A DNA stretch of 64,000 nt from Rhodococcus sp. Leaf247 (lineage in GTDB: Bacteria > Actinomycetota > Actinomycetes > Mycobacteriales > Mycobacteriaceae). Below are positions 44,219 to 53,146 of the stretch, in pieces; position 1 is the first letter of the stretch, and the number at the start of each line of letters is the position of its first letter. The notes under the pieces are model-generated. The model made no database searches, was not told the origin of the DNA, and saw only the letters and a list, made by a program, of their open reading frames with translations. Made by a program: the position numbers and the translations under genes. Location of the stretch: the NCBI RefSeq assembly GCF_001426185.1, contig NZ_LMRP01000004.1, forward strand, positions 1 to 64,000. The letters run 5' to 3'.

Positions 44219-44875
44219 TCAGGCCGACTGGATGACTCGGTGCGTCGGTAGGGGCCGGGACGCGAGGTCCGACGCGGTCGCGTCGTCGAGGCCGAACATG
44301 CGAAGTAGTCCGGCAGCGAGGGCAGTTGCCGTGCGTGCCACATCGGCGGAGGGGTCCGCGGCGAGCACGTGCAAGCACCCCAGGAGTGATCCGGCCGTGC
44401 ACGCGAGAGCGGTGTCGAGATGGGTGATCGTCAGCCGACCCGACTCGGCTGCCGCCCGAAGTCCGGCGGCGGCGCGGGGCGCCAACGCCGTATCGCCTGC
44501 GAGGTATCCGAACCCGAGTCGCATCAGGATGCTGGTCATCTCTCGGTGAGACTCGCTCAAATGCACGGTCATTCGCACTCCGTGGGCGAACAGCATCACG
44601 GGATCGTCCACGTCGGCGCACGCGTCGTCGAAGAATCGGCCGAACTCGGCGAGTGTCTCTGCGATCGCGGCCTCGAACAAGGCTTCTTTGTTGTCGAAGT
44701 GGTTGTAGAACGTTCCGACCCCGACGTCCGCTCGGTCGGCCAACTGCTGGACGCTCGCGTCGGCGCCGACGTCGCCGGCAAGGAATGCGCACGCTGCCTG
44801 CACGAGCATGGCCCGTGTGTGCAGGCGACGTCTCGCTTGTCGGGAGAGAGCCTGATCCGAGCCTTCCTCGACCAT
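44219..44875 (-). CDS. TetR-family transcriptional regulator
   Basis: 218 residues. The HTH reads DASVQQLADRADVGVGTFYN followed by HFDNKEALF; the C-terminal half is helical with a cluster of His and Met residues, consistent with a hydrophobic aromatic ligand. It is on the same strand as, and upstream of, the MhpA-like gene, and similar palindromes precede both genes. It probably represses itself and the monooxygenase/Mce transcript. Confidence 0.9.
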   Translation of the reverse strand: MVEEGSDQALSRQARRRLHTRAMLVQAACAFLAGDVGADASVQQLADRADVGVGTFYNHFDNKEALFEAAIAETLAEFGRFFDDACADVDDPVMLFAHGVRMTVHLSESHREMTSILMRLGFGYLAGDTALAPRAAAGLRAAAESGRLTITHLDTALACTAGSLLGCLHVLAADPSADVARTATALAAGLLRMFGLDDATASDLASRPLPTHRVIQSA

Positions 44876-44911
44876 GGAGTGTCCGTTCCTCGTGGAGAAC
44901 CCGTACAGAAC

Positions 44912-44925
44912 TGAGCATATCGTCA
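44912..44925. promoter_or_regulatory. TetR-type half-conserved palindrome upstream of the TetR gene
   Basis: TGAGCATATCGTCA keeps the right arm and 11 of 14 bases of the site at 44142. It is 37 bp upstream of the TetR start, a suitable place for autoregulation. Confidence 0.55.
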
Positions 44926-45025
44926 GTATCGAGCTGGGGTCTATCGAGAACAGGATTCACGGCGCGACGAACTCAGGGCATCGACCACCGTGAAGAGGTG
45001 TTGAACGCCCAGTGCTGGTCTCGAG

Positions 45026-46012
45026 TCAGGTTCGCCGGCCCACGACCGGATTGAGCCCGGAGTTCGCGAGGCCACCGGGCTCGATGCCGGGGAGGAATTC
45101 GCGCCACGTGCCACTGATCAGCGTCGGCGACTCCACGACGCGTGTCCCGTCGGCGAAGTAGGTGGTCGCCAACGCACGGCGTGGCTGCGTCGTCCGGTTC
45201 GGGCCCGCGGTGTGGAAGCACAGCGCGGAGTGGAACGACACGTCGCCCACTGCGAACGGCTCCGACTCCACGGCGACATCGCGCTCGACGAAACGGCGAG
45301 CGACGGCCTCGTCGTACGACGTACCGACCTTGTCGAACTCCAGGTCGGCTACCTCGCTCAGAACGGTGCGGCCGCGCGCGAACGACAGCGGTCCCATCCG
45401 ACCGGGAATGGCGGACATCGGCATCCAGGCGGTGACGGCGTCGGTGGTCTGCAGCGGGAAGTGCTCGGCGTCGTGATGCCAGGGCGTACGCCCGCAGCCG
45501 GGCTCCTTGGACAGAGCATTGTCGTGATACAGCCGAACGCCGGACACGTCGAGAAGGGTGGCGGCCAAGCCTCCGATCCGGGGCGAGAGCGCCACGGTAC
45601 GCATCAGGTCGTCGTGCAACCACATCTGTTCCAGCGCGGTGAACCGGCCGGCGACGTCCTCACCGTGCTCGGCGCGCAGCAGTTCCTCGAGCCGCTCGGC
45701 GAGTCGCCGGACCACGGCCGGAGACAGCACGCCCGGTAGCCGTACGAATGCTTGTCGCGCAAAAGCTTCGACGGAGGCAGGATCGAGGTCGTAGGGCTCC
45801 GCCAGCTCGCGCTCGACCTGTTCGTCCGTGGCCGCCTCGACATCGGGCAGGCCGGGGCCGTCGACCAGTTCGGTGGACGTCGCGTCGTTGGCGGCGAGGG
45901 TGACGTACCAGTCCCACCAGTCCTGATCGTCGCCTGCCCAGTCCTGATCGATACCGCCGTCCCGGTTCTGTTCGGGAAGCCGCTCGTTGGTCGTCGGATC
46001 GGTCAGAGCCAC
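45026..46012 (-). CDS. Phytanoyl-CoA dioxygenase (PhyH)-family Fe(II)/2-oxoglutarate oxygenase
   Basis: 328 residues. After an acidic, Trp-rich N-terminus (~50 residues), the double-stranded beta-helix carries the facial triad: TPWHHDAEHFPL supplies His and Asp, and ALCFHTAGPNRTTQPRRAL the distal His and the 2-oxoglutarate-binding Arg. Such enzymes hydroxylate lipids, amino acids or natural products. Its start overlaps the methyltransferase stop by 10 bp, so the two are translationally coupled and probably act on one metabolite. Confidence 0.85.
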   Translation of the reverse strand: MALTDPTTNERLPEQNRDGGIDQDWAGDDQDWWDWYVTLAANDATSTELVDGPGLPDVEAATDEQVERELAEPYDLDPASVEAFARQAFVRLPGVLSPAVVRRLAERLEELLRAEHGEDVAGRFTALEQMWLHDDLMRTVALSPRIGGLAATLLDVSGVRLYHDNALSKEPGCGRTPWHHDAEHFPLQTTDAVTAWMPMSAIPGRMGPLSFARGRTVLSEVADLEFDKVGTSYDEAVARRFVERDVAVESEPFAVGDVSFHSALCFHTAGPNRTTQPRRALATTYFADGTRVVESPTLISGTWREFLPGIEPGGLANSGLNPVVGRRT

Positions 46013-46815
46013 AGCAGGGCCGCCTCATGGGAGAAGGTGTAGGCACCGGACGAGTCACGGCACGACGCGAGGTAGTCGCCCAGCACCGGTGCCGCCTCCA
46101 TCTCGTCCAGGGACACGGAGTCGTCGAATGCGCAGCGCTGTAGGAAACCCTCGGCGATGGCGCGATCGGAGGTACCGGTGGTGTACGTGACCCGCTGGTC
46201 TCGCACGTCCGCGCCTGCGCGTATCAGCGCGTCGCGTACCTGCTCGGCCGTCGTGTACGGGGTCGCGTCGCGCACGCCGGCTCGGAAGGCGTCGTAGAAC
46301 GCCAGGTAGTGGGACGACGCCGTGGCCTGAGCGACCAGGCCGAGGCCGCCCGGAGCGATCGCTGCCACGAATCGTTCTGCGGCTGCGTCCAATTCGGCCG
46401 GCGGAAGGGCGTAGAGCGCGTGAGTTGCCCACACGACGTCGTAACCGGTGTGGTCCGCCGGCAGGTCCTGAAGAGTCATCACCAGGTCGTGGCGGGCCGC
46501 GAACGGTGCTCCCAGAGCCCCCCGCGCTTCGGCGACGGAGAACGCGGACGGGTCGAGCAGGTCGTAGGCGATCTCGGGCACCGCCGACAGGTCGGTGTAG
46601 CGGCGGAGAGCGGTGGGGAATTTCCCGCTGCCGCAGGCGACGTCGAGCAGTGACCACCCGTCGTGGGCCCGGTCGGCGAGCAGAGTGGGCCACTCGGCTG
46701 CCAGTGCCAGCTGTCGGTAGTCCTCGGTGGCAAGCGCGTAGAACGCCTCCATGCCGGTCCGACAGGCCTCGCTCCAGTGCTCGAGACTGCGTTCGGCTGT
46801 ATCTCCGCTGCTCAC
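46003..46815 (-). CDS. Class I SAM-dependent methyltransferase
   Basis: 270 residues from GTG 46815, with AGGAGGA five to six bases upstream, which decides the start over longer frames. Motif I is SLLDVACGSGKFPTAL, with ATHALYALPPAELDAAAERF and IAPGGLGLVAQATASSHY further on. It is upstream of and overlapping the PhyH gene. A second, divergent methyltransferase starts 65 bp away. The substrate is unknown; the pairing with an oxygenase suggests tailoring of a small molecule. Confidence 0.85.
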   Translation of the reverse strand: MSSGDTAERSLEHWSEACRTGMEAFYALATEDYRQLALAAEWPTLLADRAHDGWSLLDVACGSGKFPTALRRYTDLSAVPEIAYDLLDPSAFSVAEARGALGAPFAARHDLVMTLQDLPADHTGYDVVWATHALYALPPAELDAAAERFVAAIAPGGLGLVAQATASSHYLAFYDAFRAGVRDATPYTTAEQVRDALIRAGADVRDQRVTYTTGTSDRAIAEGFLQRCAFDDSVSLDEMEAAPVLGDYLASCRDSSGAYTFSHEAALLWL

Positions 46816-46879
46816 GACATTCCTCCTAGGAAGCCGACCGCAGCACACCGGGTGGGTGCGTCGTGGTTGACTCGTATCG

Positions 46880-47740
46880 ATGTCCAACATAGCGCCGACT
46901 CCGCCGACCGACACCGCTGCCGTGCTCATCGACGGGTTGCGCGACGTTCGGCGTGGCGCTCCGGCGCTCGCGGGCCTCGAGCCCGACTCTTATGCCCGAC
47001 AGCACGCCGCCTTCGAGCGACTCTCCGATCAGCGGGGTCTGATCGCCGAGCACTTCGCCGGTCGGTTGGCGACGAGGGGCGACGGACCGATCTCGGTCCT
47101 GTCGGTGGGATGCGGCGACGGCGTGCTCGACGCCAGACTTGCCGCAAGCCTTGTGCGAGCAGTTCCCGGCCGACCAGTTCGGTATGTCGGCGTCGACCCC
47201 TGGCTCGGGAGCGCCGACCTCTTCACGTCCACGATGGATGCGCTGGGAGCCGACGAGCTGAGCACTGACGCGTTCGTCGCATCGTTCGACGACTCGCCCG
47301 TGGACGAGACCTTCGACGTCGTGATGTTCGTGCACTCGATGTACTACGTCGTCGATGTCGGTGCAACGCTGCGTGCCGCGCTCGCCCTGCTACGTCCCGG
47401 CGGCGAACTGTGGGTGGCTGTGGCACCGACGGCCGCACTCAATGCGCTGGTCGGCGTTCTCGCGCCGCCCGTGGAAGGTCATCGGCAGTGGTTCAGCGCC
47501 GACGTCGAGAAGGCTTTCGTGGATGCCGAGATCGTCATCGACGACGCGGTCACCCTGGACGCATTGGTGGACCTGGCGTCCGCGAGCGACCTGGTGCTGA
47601 ACTTCGCAGTCCAGGCCCAGCTGAGCCCTGACCTGTACGGGCCGGTGCGCGCCTACCTGGAGGCGGTGTCGGTCACCGGTGACGACGGCGGGCTTCGAGT
47701 GCCTCACCCGGTCGACGTGTTCGGCACGATCCGTCGGTAA
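46880..47740 (+). CDS. Class I SAM-dependent methyltransferase
   Basis: 286 residues. Motif I reads ISVLSVGCGDGVLDARLA, followed by VRYVGVDPWLGSADL, FDVVMFVHSMYYVVD and ALLRPGGELWVAVAP, an arrangement resembling histamine N-methyltransferase-like enzymes. It is divergent from the first methyltransferase/PhyH pair across 64 bp and presumably shares regulation. It ends 5 bp before the convergent alpha/beta hydrolase. Confidence 0.85.
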   Translation: MSNIAPTPPTDTAAVLIDGLRDVRRGAPALAGLEPDSYARQHAAFERLSDQRGLIAEHFAGRLATRGDGPISVLSVGCGDGVLDARLAASLVRAVPGRPVRYVGVDPWLGSADLFTSTMDALGADELSTDAFVASFDDSPVDETFDVVMFVHSMYYVVDVGATLRAALALLRPGGELWVAVAPTAALNALVGVLAPPVEGHRQWFSADVEKAFVDAEIVIDDAVTLDALVDLASASDLVLNFAVQAQLSPDLYGPVRAYLEAVSVTGDDGGLRVPHPVDVFGTIRR

Positions 47741-47745
47741 CGCGT

Positions 47746-48582
47746 TCACCCGCCCTTCACCGCGGTGTCGATCATGGCGCTGACAGCGCGGGCTCCCGTC
47801 GACGTCATGATCGTGCCGGCATGATCCAGCCCGACCATCGATTCGACCGAGGTCACGTCCAGCGCTTCGATGTCTCGCGGAGAATACATCGGCGCCGAAT
47901 CGGCCCCGATGCTCCACTGAGCGTGCAGGAATCGGACCGGAACTGTGATGTCCCGAAACCGCGAATCGCCGAAGAATACGTCCGTAGCGTCCGCGACGAC
48001 CGCCTCGGACGACAACCTGACCGACCCGTCGAGGAGGTCGTGTTCGGCGTACTCCCGCAGCAGGGGGTCGGTACGGTCGAGCAGCGGCAACGACGTCGAC
48101 ACCAGGTAGTCGACGTAGTCGTCGATATCGTTCCACCGCTGCCGAGTTCGAGCCATCCTGTCCATGAAGACTGCCGCGACGTTCTCCCGGGTGAGACCCG
48201 CGGGCGGTCCTACCGGCACGCCCCCGTCGACGAGAACGAGGCTCTTCACTCGGGACGCATGCCGAGCCGCGAATTCGACCGCCACGAACGCGCCCATCGA
48301 CATACCGCACACGTGCACGGCGTCGAGTCCCAGCGCATCGACGACGGCACGAAGGTCGTCGGCGTGCTGGGCCAGCGAGGACGGACCCGAGATGTTCACG
48401 CTGTCACCGCGACCGCGGAGGTCCGGTGCGACGAGTGTCAGGTGTGGCGCCTCCGTGTGCAGCCAGCCCCACAGCCTGCGCTGGCTGGAGACCCCGTGCA
48501 CCACGAGAATCGGCTCCGAGGGTCCGTGGAGAATCTCGACGGCCATGCTGCCGCCGGATACCGGTACTCGTTCGATGGTCAT
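47746..48582 (-). CDS. Alpha/beta hydrolase
   Basis: 278 residues from ATG 48582. ILVVHGVSSQRRLWGWL forms the oxyanion-hole strand, HVCGMSMGAFVAVEFA carries the nucleophilic serine in GMSMG, and ESMVGLDHAGTIMTS the catalytic histidine. The cap domain (~residues 130-190) is medium sized, as in haloperoxidase- or meta-cleavage-hydrolase-like members. Substrate unknown. It is divergent from the saccharopine-dehydrogenase-like gene, with 103 bp between starts. Confidence 0.85.
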   Translation of the reverse strand: MTIERVPVSGGSMAVEILHGPSEPILVVHGVSSQRRLWGWLHTEAPHLTLVAPDLRGRGDSVNISGPSSLAQHADDLRAVVDALGLDAVHVCGMSMGAFVAVEFAARHASRVKSLVLVDGGVPVGPPAGLTRENVAAVFMDRMARTRQRWNDIDDYVDYLVSTSLPLLDRTDPLLREYAEHDLLDGSVRLSSEAVVADATDVFFGDSRFRDITVPVRFLHAQWSIGADSAPMYSPRDIEALDVTSVESMVGLDHAGTIMTSTGARAVSAMIDTAVKGG

Positions 48583-48685
48583 GTTCAGACTGTAGAACGG
48601 GATCGCAGGTGATGAGCTTGCAGAACCTCCGGGAGGAGCTGATTCGCTCTTGTTATCGAAGCATCGATCGTGTTGACTGCGGTGC

Positions 48686-49783
48686 GTGAGCGAACCCACG
48701 ACATCCGAGCGCGAAGCCGTCCGCACGACCGTTCTCGTCTATGGAATCTACGGCTACACAGGGCTTCTCGTGGGGCGGGAGGCAGTACGCCGTGACGTGG
48801 ACATCATCGCGGCCGGTCGTGACAGAGCTCGCACCGAAGCCGCAGCCCGCGACCTCGGCGTGCAATTCCGTGTCGTGGCACTCGACGATGCGGAGGGCCT
48901 CGACGCTGCACTGGCGGACGTCGACATCGTCGCGCACTGCGCGGGCCCGTACGAGCGGACGTCGGCACCCATGGTCGATGCGTGTCTTCGAACAGGAACG
49001 CACTACCTCGATCTGACGGGGGAGGCGGATGTATTCGAAGCGGTGTACGCCCGCGACTCCGACGCGCGTGACGCCGGCGTCGCGCTCGTTCCGGGAGTGG
49101 GTTTCGACGTGGTTCCCACGGACCACCTCGCAGCAGTGGCGAAACAGGCCCTCCTCGAGGCGATCACGGGCGATATCGCCATGGTCAGTCCTGGTGGTTT
49201 CAGTCGCGGCACACTCAGCACGGCCCTGCTCGGGATGGCCGCGGGAAACAAGATTCGCGTGTCGGGTGAATTCGAGCCCGTCGCTCACAGCCATCGCATC
49301 CTGACCATCGACTTGCCGGGTTCGAAGAAGGCCACGGTCGCATCCACTCCACTCGGTGATCTCGCGTCCGCGGCCCGCACTGCAGGCCTGCAGAACGTCA
49401 CCACCTTCACCGCCCTGCCGGGAGCGACGCTGTTGCGACGACTCGATCGGCCGATGCGTCGACTGCTGTCCGTCCGTGGTGTCGGTGACGCTCTGGAGAA
49501 GCTGCTGGCGTTCGTGCCCGTACCGTCGGAAGCGACGCGAGGGCGCACTCGTAGTGCCGGGTGGGTTCGGTTGACCGACGGCTCGGGCCGCAGCGTGGAG
49601 CGGTCCATCGAGGTGGACAACACCTACGCCTTCACCGCGAAGTCGATGGTTCAGGCAATGATCGCGCTGGCCGACTCTCCGGTGACCGGTGCCCTGACAC
49701 CATCCACGGCGTTCGGTGTCGACTTCATCGACACGATCCCCGGCGTCACCCTGGTGAGAGGTACTGCGGCCGAGGTGGGTTGA
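48686..49783 (+). CDS. Saccharopine dehydrogenase-like NADP-binding protein (trans-acting enoyl reductase family)
   Basis: 365 residues from GTG 48686. VLVYGIYGYTGLLVGREAVR and IIAAGRDRARTEAAARDLG form the Rossmann start; DIVAHCAGPYERTSAPMVDA and HYLDLTGEADVFEAVYARD are conserved in actinobacterial saccharopine-dehydrogenase-like and trans-acting enoyl reductases of lipid synthesis. No polyketide synthase is nearby, so its role is open. It is convergent with the HxlR gene (10-bp gap). Confidence 0.82.
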   Translation: MSEPTTSEREAVRTTVLVYGIYGYTGLLVGREAVRRDVDIIAAGRDRARTEAAARDLGVQFRVVALDDAEGLDAALADVDIVAHCAGPYERTSAPMVDACLRTGTHYLDLTGEADVFEAVYARDSDARDAGVALVPGVGFDVVPTDHLAAVAKQALLEAITGDIAMVSPGGFSRGTLSTALLGMAAGNKIRVSGEFEPVAHSHRILTIDLPGSKKATVASTPLGDLASAARTAGLQNVTTFTALPGATLLRRLDRPMRRLLSVRGVGDALEKLLAFVPVPSEATRGRTRSAGWVRLTDGSGRSVERSIEVDNTYAFTAKSMVQAMIALADSPVTGALTPSTAFGVDFIDTIPGVTLVRGTAAEVG

Positions 49784-49793
49784 ACCGACCGCT

Positions 49794-50135
49794 TCAGTCG
49801 GACCGGGGGAGTCGCAGGGCCCACTCGTGCGCCCAATCCAGCAGCGGCTCACCGGCGTCGAGCAGCGCCCGACCGTCAACGGCCAATCGGTATCCCCCGT
49901 CGGAACGCTCGATCAGCCCGACGTCCCTCAGCTCGCGGAGGCGCGTGTTGAGGGTGCTGGCGGCCATACCGTCGGCGAGTTCCTGGAGCTTGCGAAATGT
50001 GGCGGGACCGTCCCGAAGCGACCACAGGACGGTCAGAGCTCCGCGGCGGCCGAGGAGGTCGAGCGCGACCATGATCGGCCTCCCCGAGCGGGAGCCGCGG
50101 ACTGCCTGCCCCGGTCGTGGTGTCGTCGCGCTCAT
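49794..50135 (-). CDS. HxlR-family winged-helix regulator
   Basis: About 113 residues from ATG 50135; a further in-frame ATG at 50156 adds seven. RRGALTVLWSLRDGPATFRK, ADGMAASTLNTRLRELRDVG and LIERSDGGYRLA form the winged helix. HxlR proteins usually act as redox- or aldehyde-responsive repressors of neighbouring genes. The family's conserved N-terminal Cys is absent here. Its target may be itself or the divergent cyclase. Confidence 0.82.
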   Translation of the reverse strand: MSATTPRPGQAVRGSRSGRPIMVALDLLGRRGALTVLWSLRDGPATFRKLQELADGMAASTLNTRLRELRDVGLIERSDGGYRLAVDGRALLDAGEPLLDWAHEWALRLPRSD

Positions 50136-50230
50136 GGGCGTCACCATACGTCGCATGTCAGCTCGCGATCACCGTCCGCCGGAACGGTCGTATAGGCGTG
50201 CGTCGGGTCCTCGTACGAATTGTGGACTTT

Positions 50231-50268
50231 GGACCCCGGAATCCGGGGTCCATCATCCACGATCGTGG
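50231..50268. terminator. Two adjacent palindromes between the HxlR and cyclase genes
   Basis: GGACCCCGG and CCGGGGTCC (50231-50251) form a 9-bp stem with a 3-nt loop, followed at 50257-50268 by the perfect palindrome CCACGATCGTGG. They lie in the divergent region of two promoters, so they may be operators rather than terminators. Confidence 0.45.
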
Positions 50269-50392
50269 ACAGGCCTAGCCGCCGAAGCGGTCACAGAGCG
50301 GTCCGGTGATGTGACCCGTTCGAACAGAACTCGCCGGGACGTTTCATAGAAAACGCGGGTCAGGGGATCGCCCTTGTCGAATGGGGGCCAAG

Positions 50393-51208
50393 ATGAGCGG
50401 CGTGACCTTGTTGATAATCGCGGCGTCGGTAGAACTGGCCCTGATCGTGGCCCTCGTCGTCGTACTCGTCGTCTCACGGGTGAAGCTGAGGAAGACACGG
50501 GCGGCGCTCGAACTCGCGAGAAGTGACTCGCCGCGTCGTCGCCGCCGGGGCCTTGCGCCGCTGGCGATCAAGACGGCGTTCAATACGGCGGACTCGCTGG
50601 TTCACAAAGGCTTCGGGGTCACGGTGCGTAACTCGGTCGAAGACCTGGCGGGATGGGCGCGAATCGAGCGGCCGGACCTTGCGCGGATGACTGCTGCCGG
50701 TGCGGTGGTCATCGCCTTCTCCGACATCGAGGGATCGACCGCGCGCAACGAGGAGCTCGGGGATCGTGATTGGTTGAAGCTGCTCGAGCGTCACAATCGC
50801 TTGGTCACCGAGAAGGTCGAGTCCCATGGCGGGCACGTGGTCAAGAATCAGGGTGACGGCTTCATGATGGCGTTCTCGGACCCAGGCCAAGCAGTTCGAT
50901 GCGGGATGCAGGTGCAGGCGGCGTTGAACGACAAGCCGGAGCGCTGGAACGGAATTCGGGTACGCATGGGTATCCACACGGGCAGTTCGGTGCGCCGGGG
51001 TAACGACCTGTTCGGGCTCAACGTCGCGCTGGCGGCCAGAGTGGCGAGTCAGGCCGACGGCGGCGAGATACTGGTGAGCGAGCAGGTCCGCGAAGCACTC
51101 GAGCCATCACCCGGCATAGCGCTCGGAACCCCTCGCGAGGTCCACTTGAAGGGGTTGTCGGGCGCCTTCAGTCTCTATCCGGTCGAACTGCCGGCCGAGC
51201 TCGTCTAG
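50393..51208 (+). CDS. Membrane-anchored class III adenylate/guanylate cyclase
   Basis: 271 residues from ATG 50393 (an ATG at 50381 adds four). One N-terminal helix ([20 protein letters not shown]) is followed by a basic linker and a single catalytic domain. [16 protein letters not shown] and [13 protein letters not shown] give both metal-binding aspartates and the adenine-selecting Lys; [10 protein letters not shown] and [13 protein letters not shown] give the transition-state Asn and Arg. All catalytic residues therefore appear intact and cAMP synthesis by a homodimer is plausible. No HAMP or sensor domain is visible, as in short mycobacterial cyclases. Confidence 0.88.
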   Translation: MSGVTLLIIAASVELALIVALVVVLVVSRVKLRKTRAALELARSDSPRRRRRGLAPLAIKTAFNTADSLVHKGFGVTVRNSVEDLAGWARIERPDLARMTAAGAVVIAFSDIEGSTARNEELGDRDWLKLLERHNRLVTEKVESHGGHVVKNQGDGFMMAFSDPGQAVRCGMQVQAALNDKPERWNGIRVRMGIHTGSSVRRGNDLFGLNVALAARVASQADGGEILVSEQVREALEPSPGIALGTPREVHLKGLSGAFSLYPVELPAELV

Positions 51209-51229
51209 CGAGAATCTCTCACAGCCGGC

Positions 51230-51252
51230 ACCCAGCTGGCATCCAGCTGGGT
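51230..51252 (+). terminator. Hairpin after the cyclase gene
   Basis: ACCCAGCTGG and CCAGCTGGGT form a perfect 10-bp stem with a CAT loop, 22 bp past the cyclase stop. No T-run follows; it probably ends the cyclase transcript. Confidence 0.6.
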
Positions 51253-51280
51253 CCCGGGCAAGCCCCATAGTTTTCGTCCT

Positions 51281-52531
51281 ATGACACACGAAACTTCGCC
51301 CCCACGACGAGTCTTTCGAACGGGCCGCGGCCGCACCGCCCTCATCTCCGCATTGTTGGCGGGCGGTCTCGCGCTCGGTGGATGCTCCGCCGAGGCGGCG
51401 AACACCACGACCGTTCCTACGTCCACCGTCACGTCCAGTCAGAGCGTGGACGGGTCCGCTGCGGCGTCCGACGCCTCTACGACCGACGCCACGACGACCA
51501 CCGGGACCATCACCGACAGCGTCGCTGCGGCTGACGCTTTCCTCGCTACCCTGACCGACGAGCAACGCGAGCAGGTCACGTATGCCTACGACGACGAGAC
51601 CAAGACGACCTCCTGGTCGAACTTCCCCGTCACCTTCGTCGATCGTGCGGGGCTGAACTTGACCGACCTCACCGACGAGCAGCGGACCGCCGCCATGGCC
51701 GTCCTCGAGTCGCTGCTCAGTGACGACGCCTACGCGACCGTCACCGGCATCATGGGCGGCGACGAGTACCTGCACGAGAACAGTTCGTCGACCGAGGAGT
51801 CGTTGGGGCAGTACTACATTGCCTTCTTCGGTGACCCGTCCGATACGTCGGCGTGGGAGATCCAGTTCGGAGGGCATCACCTCGGTATCAACGCCACGCT
51901 GGACGGCGCAGCGAACGCGATCACGTTCGCGCCCACCCATCTGGGGATCCAGCCGGCCGCGTACACCGCCGCTGACGGCACGACGGTGCAACCGTTCGAC
52001 GGTATCTACACCGATGCCTTCGCGTTCTACGACAGTCTCACCGAGGACCAGAAGGCGAAGCTCTATCAAGGTGAGAGCATTCCCGACATGGTCTGCGCAC
52101 CGGGCAGCACCTGTGACTTCCCCACCGGCACCGGCCTTTCCGGCGCGGAGTTGACCGACGACCAGCGACAACTACTCCTCGCGGTGATCGCGAACTGGGC
52201 GGGTATGGCCGACGACGAGACCGACGCTGCACAACTCGCCGAGATCGAAGCCTCGTTGGACACGACCTACATCGACTGGTCGGGGGCGACGACCTACGAC
52301 ATGAGTCAGGGCGACGGCATCTACTTCCAGATCAGTGGACCGGACGTCTACCTGGAGTTCGCGGCACAGCGGGGTTCCGCTGGTGCGGACGTCGACGGTG
52401 TGGTGACCTCGGGCTGGGGACACGTCCACACCATCTACCGGGACCCCACGAACGATTACGCCGGCAGCGTCACCCAGCAGGCGGCGACAGGCGGGCCGGG
52501 CGGCGGTATGCCCGCCGGTGCGGGCCGCTGA
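51281..52531 (+). CDS. DUF3500-domain lipoprotein
   Basis: 416 residues. An N-terminal helix ending in LALGGCS gives a lipobox (Cys ~36), then a ~60-residue Ser/Thr/Ala/Asp linker. The DUF3500 region follows with AFLATLTDEQREQVTYAYDD, the conserved IQFGGHHLGINAT motif and GHVHTIYRDPTNDYA at the C-terminus. The family is secreted, of unknown biochemical role, with His residues (GGHHLG, HVH) suggesting a metal or catalytic site. It ends with a Gly/Pro-rich tail. It is convergent with a TetR gene, 12 bp away. Confidence 0.82.
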   Translation: MTHETSPPRRVFRTGRGRTALISALLAGGLALGGCSAEAANTTTVPTSTVTSSQSVDGSAAASDASTTDATTTTGTITDSVAAADAFLATLTDEQREQVTYAYDDETKTTSWSNFPVTFVDRAGLNLTDLTDEQRTAAMAVLESLLSDDAYATVTGIMGGDEYLHENSSSTEESLGQYYIAFFGDPSDTSAWEIQFGGHHLGINATLDGAANAITFAPTHLGIQPAAYTAADGTTVQPFDGIYTDAFAFYDSLTEDQKAKLYQGESIPDMVCAPGSTCDFPTGTGLSGAELTDDQRQLLLAVIANWAGMADDETDAAQLAEIEASLDTTYIDWSGATTYDMSQGDGIYFQISGPDVYLEFAAQRGSAGADVDGVVTSGWGHVHTIYRDPTNDYAGSVTQQAATGGPGGGMPAGAGR

Positions 52532-52543
52532 CAGGGGGGGTGT

Positions 52544-53146
52544 TCAGAGAATGGACGCGAGGGGTGGCCGCAGGAATGCGCGCAGCCCCTCGTCGTCACG
52601 CACGGCCTCGCTGTCGAACATGATGACGCTGATGCCCAGCCTCACCACCAGTTCGACGACTCGGTCGCTCTTCTCGGTGAGCTGGGGATATTTGTCGAAC
52701 ATCGGTGCCAGCAGCTCACGAGCTATCGGGGTAGCTCGAAGTACTGTCTCCCGCATGAAGATCGGGTTTCCTTCGTTCGCGAACAGAAGGGTGGTCAGAA
52801 CTGCGTCGCGACGCACTTCGGTGACAGCCGCCACCGCGAATTCCACCAGATAGTCCAGGGGGGTGTCGGTCGCCGACGCGTGGTCCGAGATGACACCGAG
52901 GACGCCGAGGGCAACGGTTCCGACAGCCTCGGACACCAGCGCTTCCTTGGATCCGAACAGGGTGTAGACGGTCTGCCGGGAGACGTCGGACTGGCGGGCT
53001 ACGGACGCGACGGTGACTGCCGAGAAACCACCTGTCGCGATCAACGCGAGTGTGCCTTCGATCAACTTCTCTCGTGCCGACACCAGGACATTCTGCCACG
53101 GACCACGATGTCGTCGGGTCTCGGAATACTTGACACATTGGGTCAT
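52544..53146 (-). CDS. TetR-family transcriptional regulator
   Basis: 200 residues. The HTH is FSAVTVASVARQSDVSRQTV then YTLFGSKEALV; the remainder is a helical ligand domain. It is divergent from the cholesterol oxidase gene with 98 bp between starts, which makes that gene its likely target. The start at ATG 53146 adds a short basic leader; an internal GTG near 53083 is an alternative. Confidence 0.85.
   Translation of the reverse strand: MTQCVKYSETRRHRGPWQNVLVSAREKLIEGTLALIATGGFSAVTVASVARQSDVSRQTVYTLFGSKEALVSEAVGTVALGVLGVISDHASATDTPLDYLVEFAVAAVTEVRRDAVLTTLLFANEGNPIFMRETVLRATPIARELLAPMFDKYPQLTEKSDRVVELVVRLGISVIMFDSEAVRDDEGLRAFLRPPLASIL

Noticed and set aside
46003..47740. Methyltransferase pair as part of a fas-type cytokinin locus of plant-associated Rhodococcus
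   Set aside because: No isopentenyltransferase, P450 or fasR-like gene is present; the resemblance is only the pairing of two methyltransferases.
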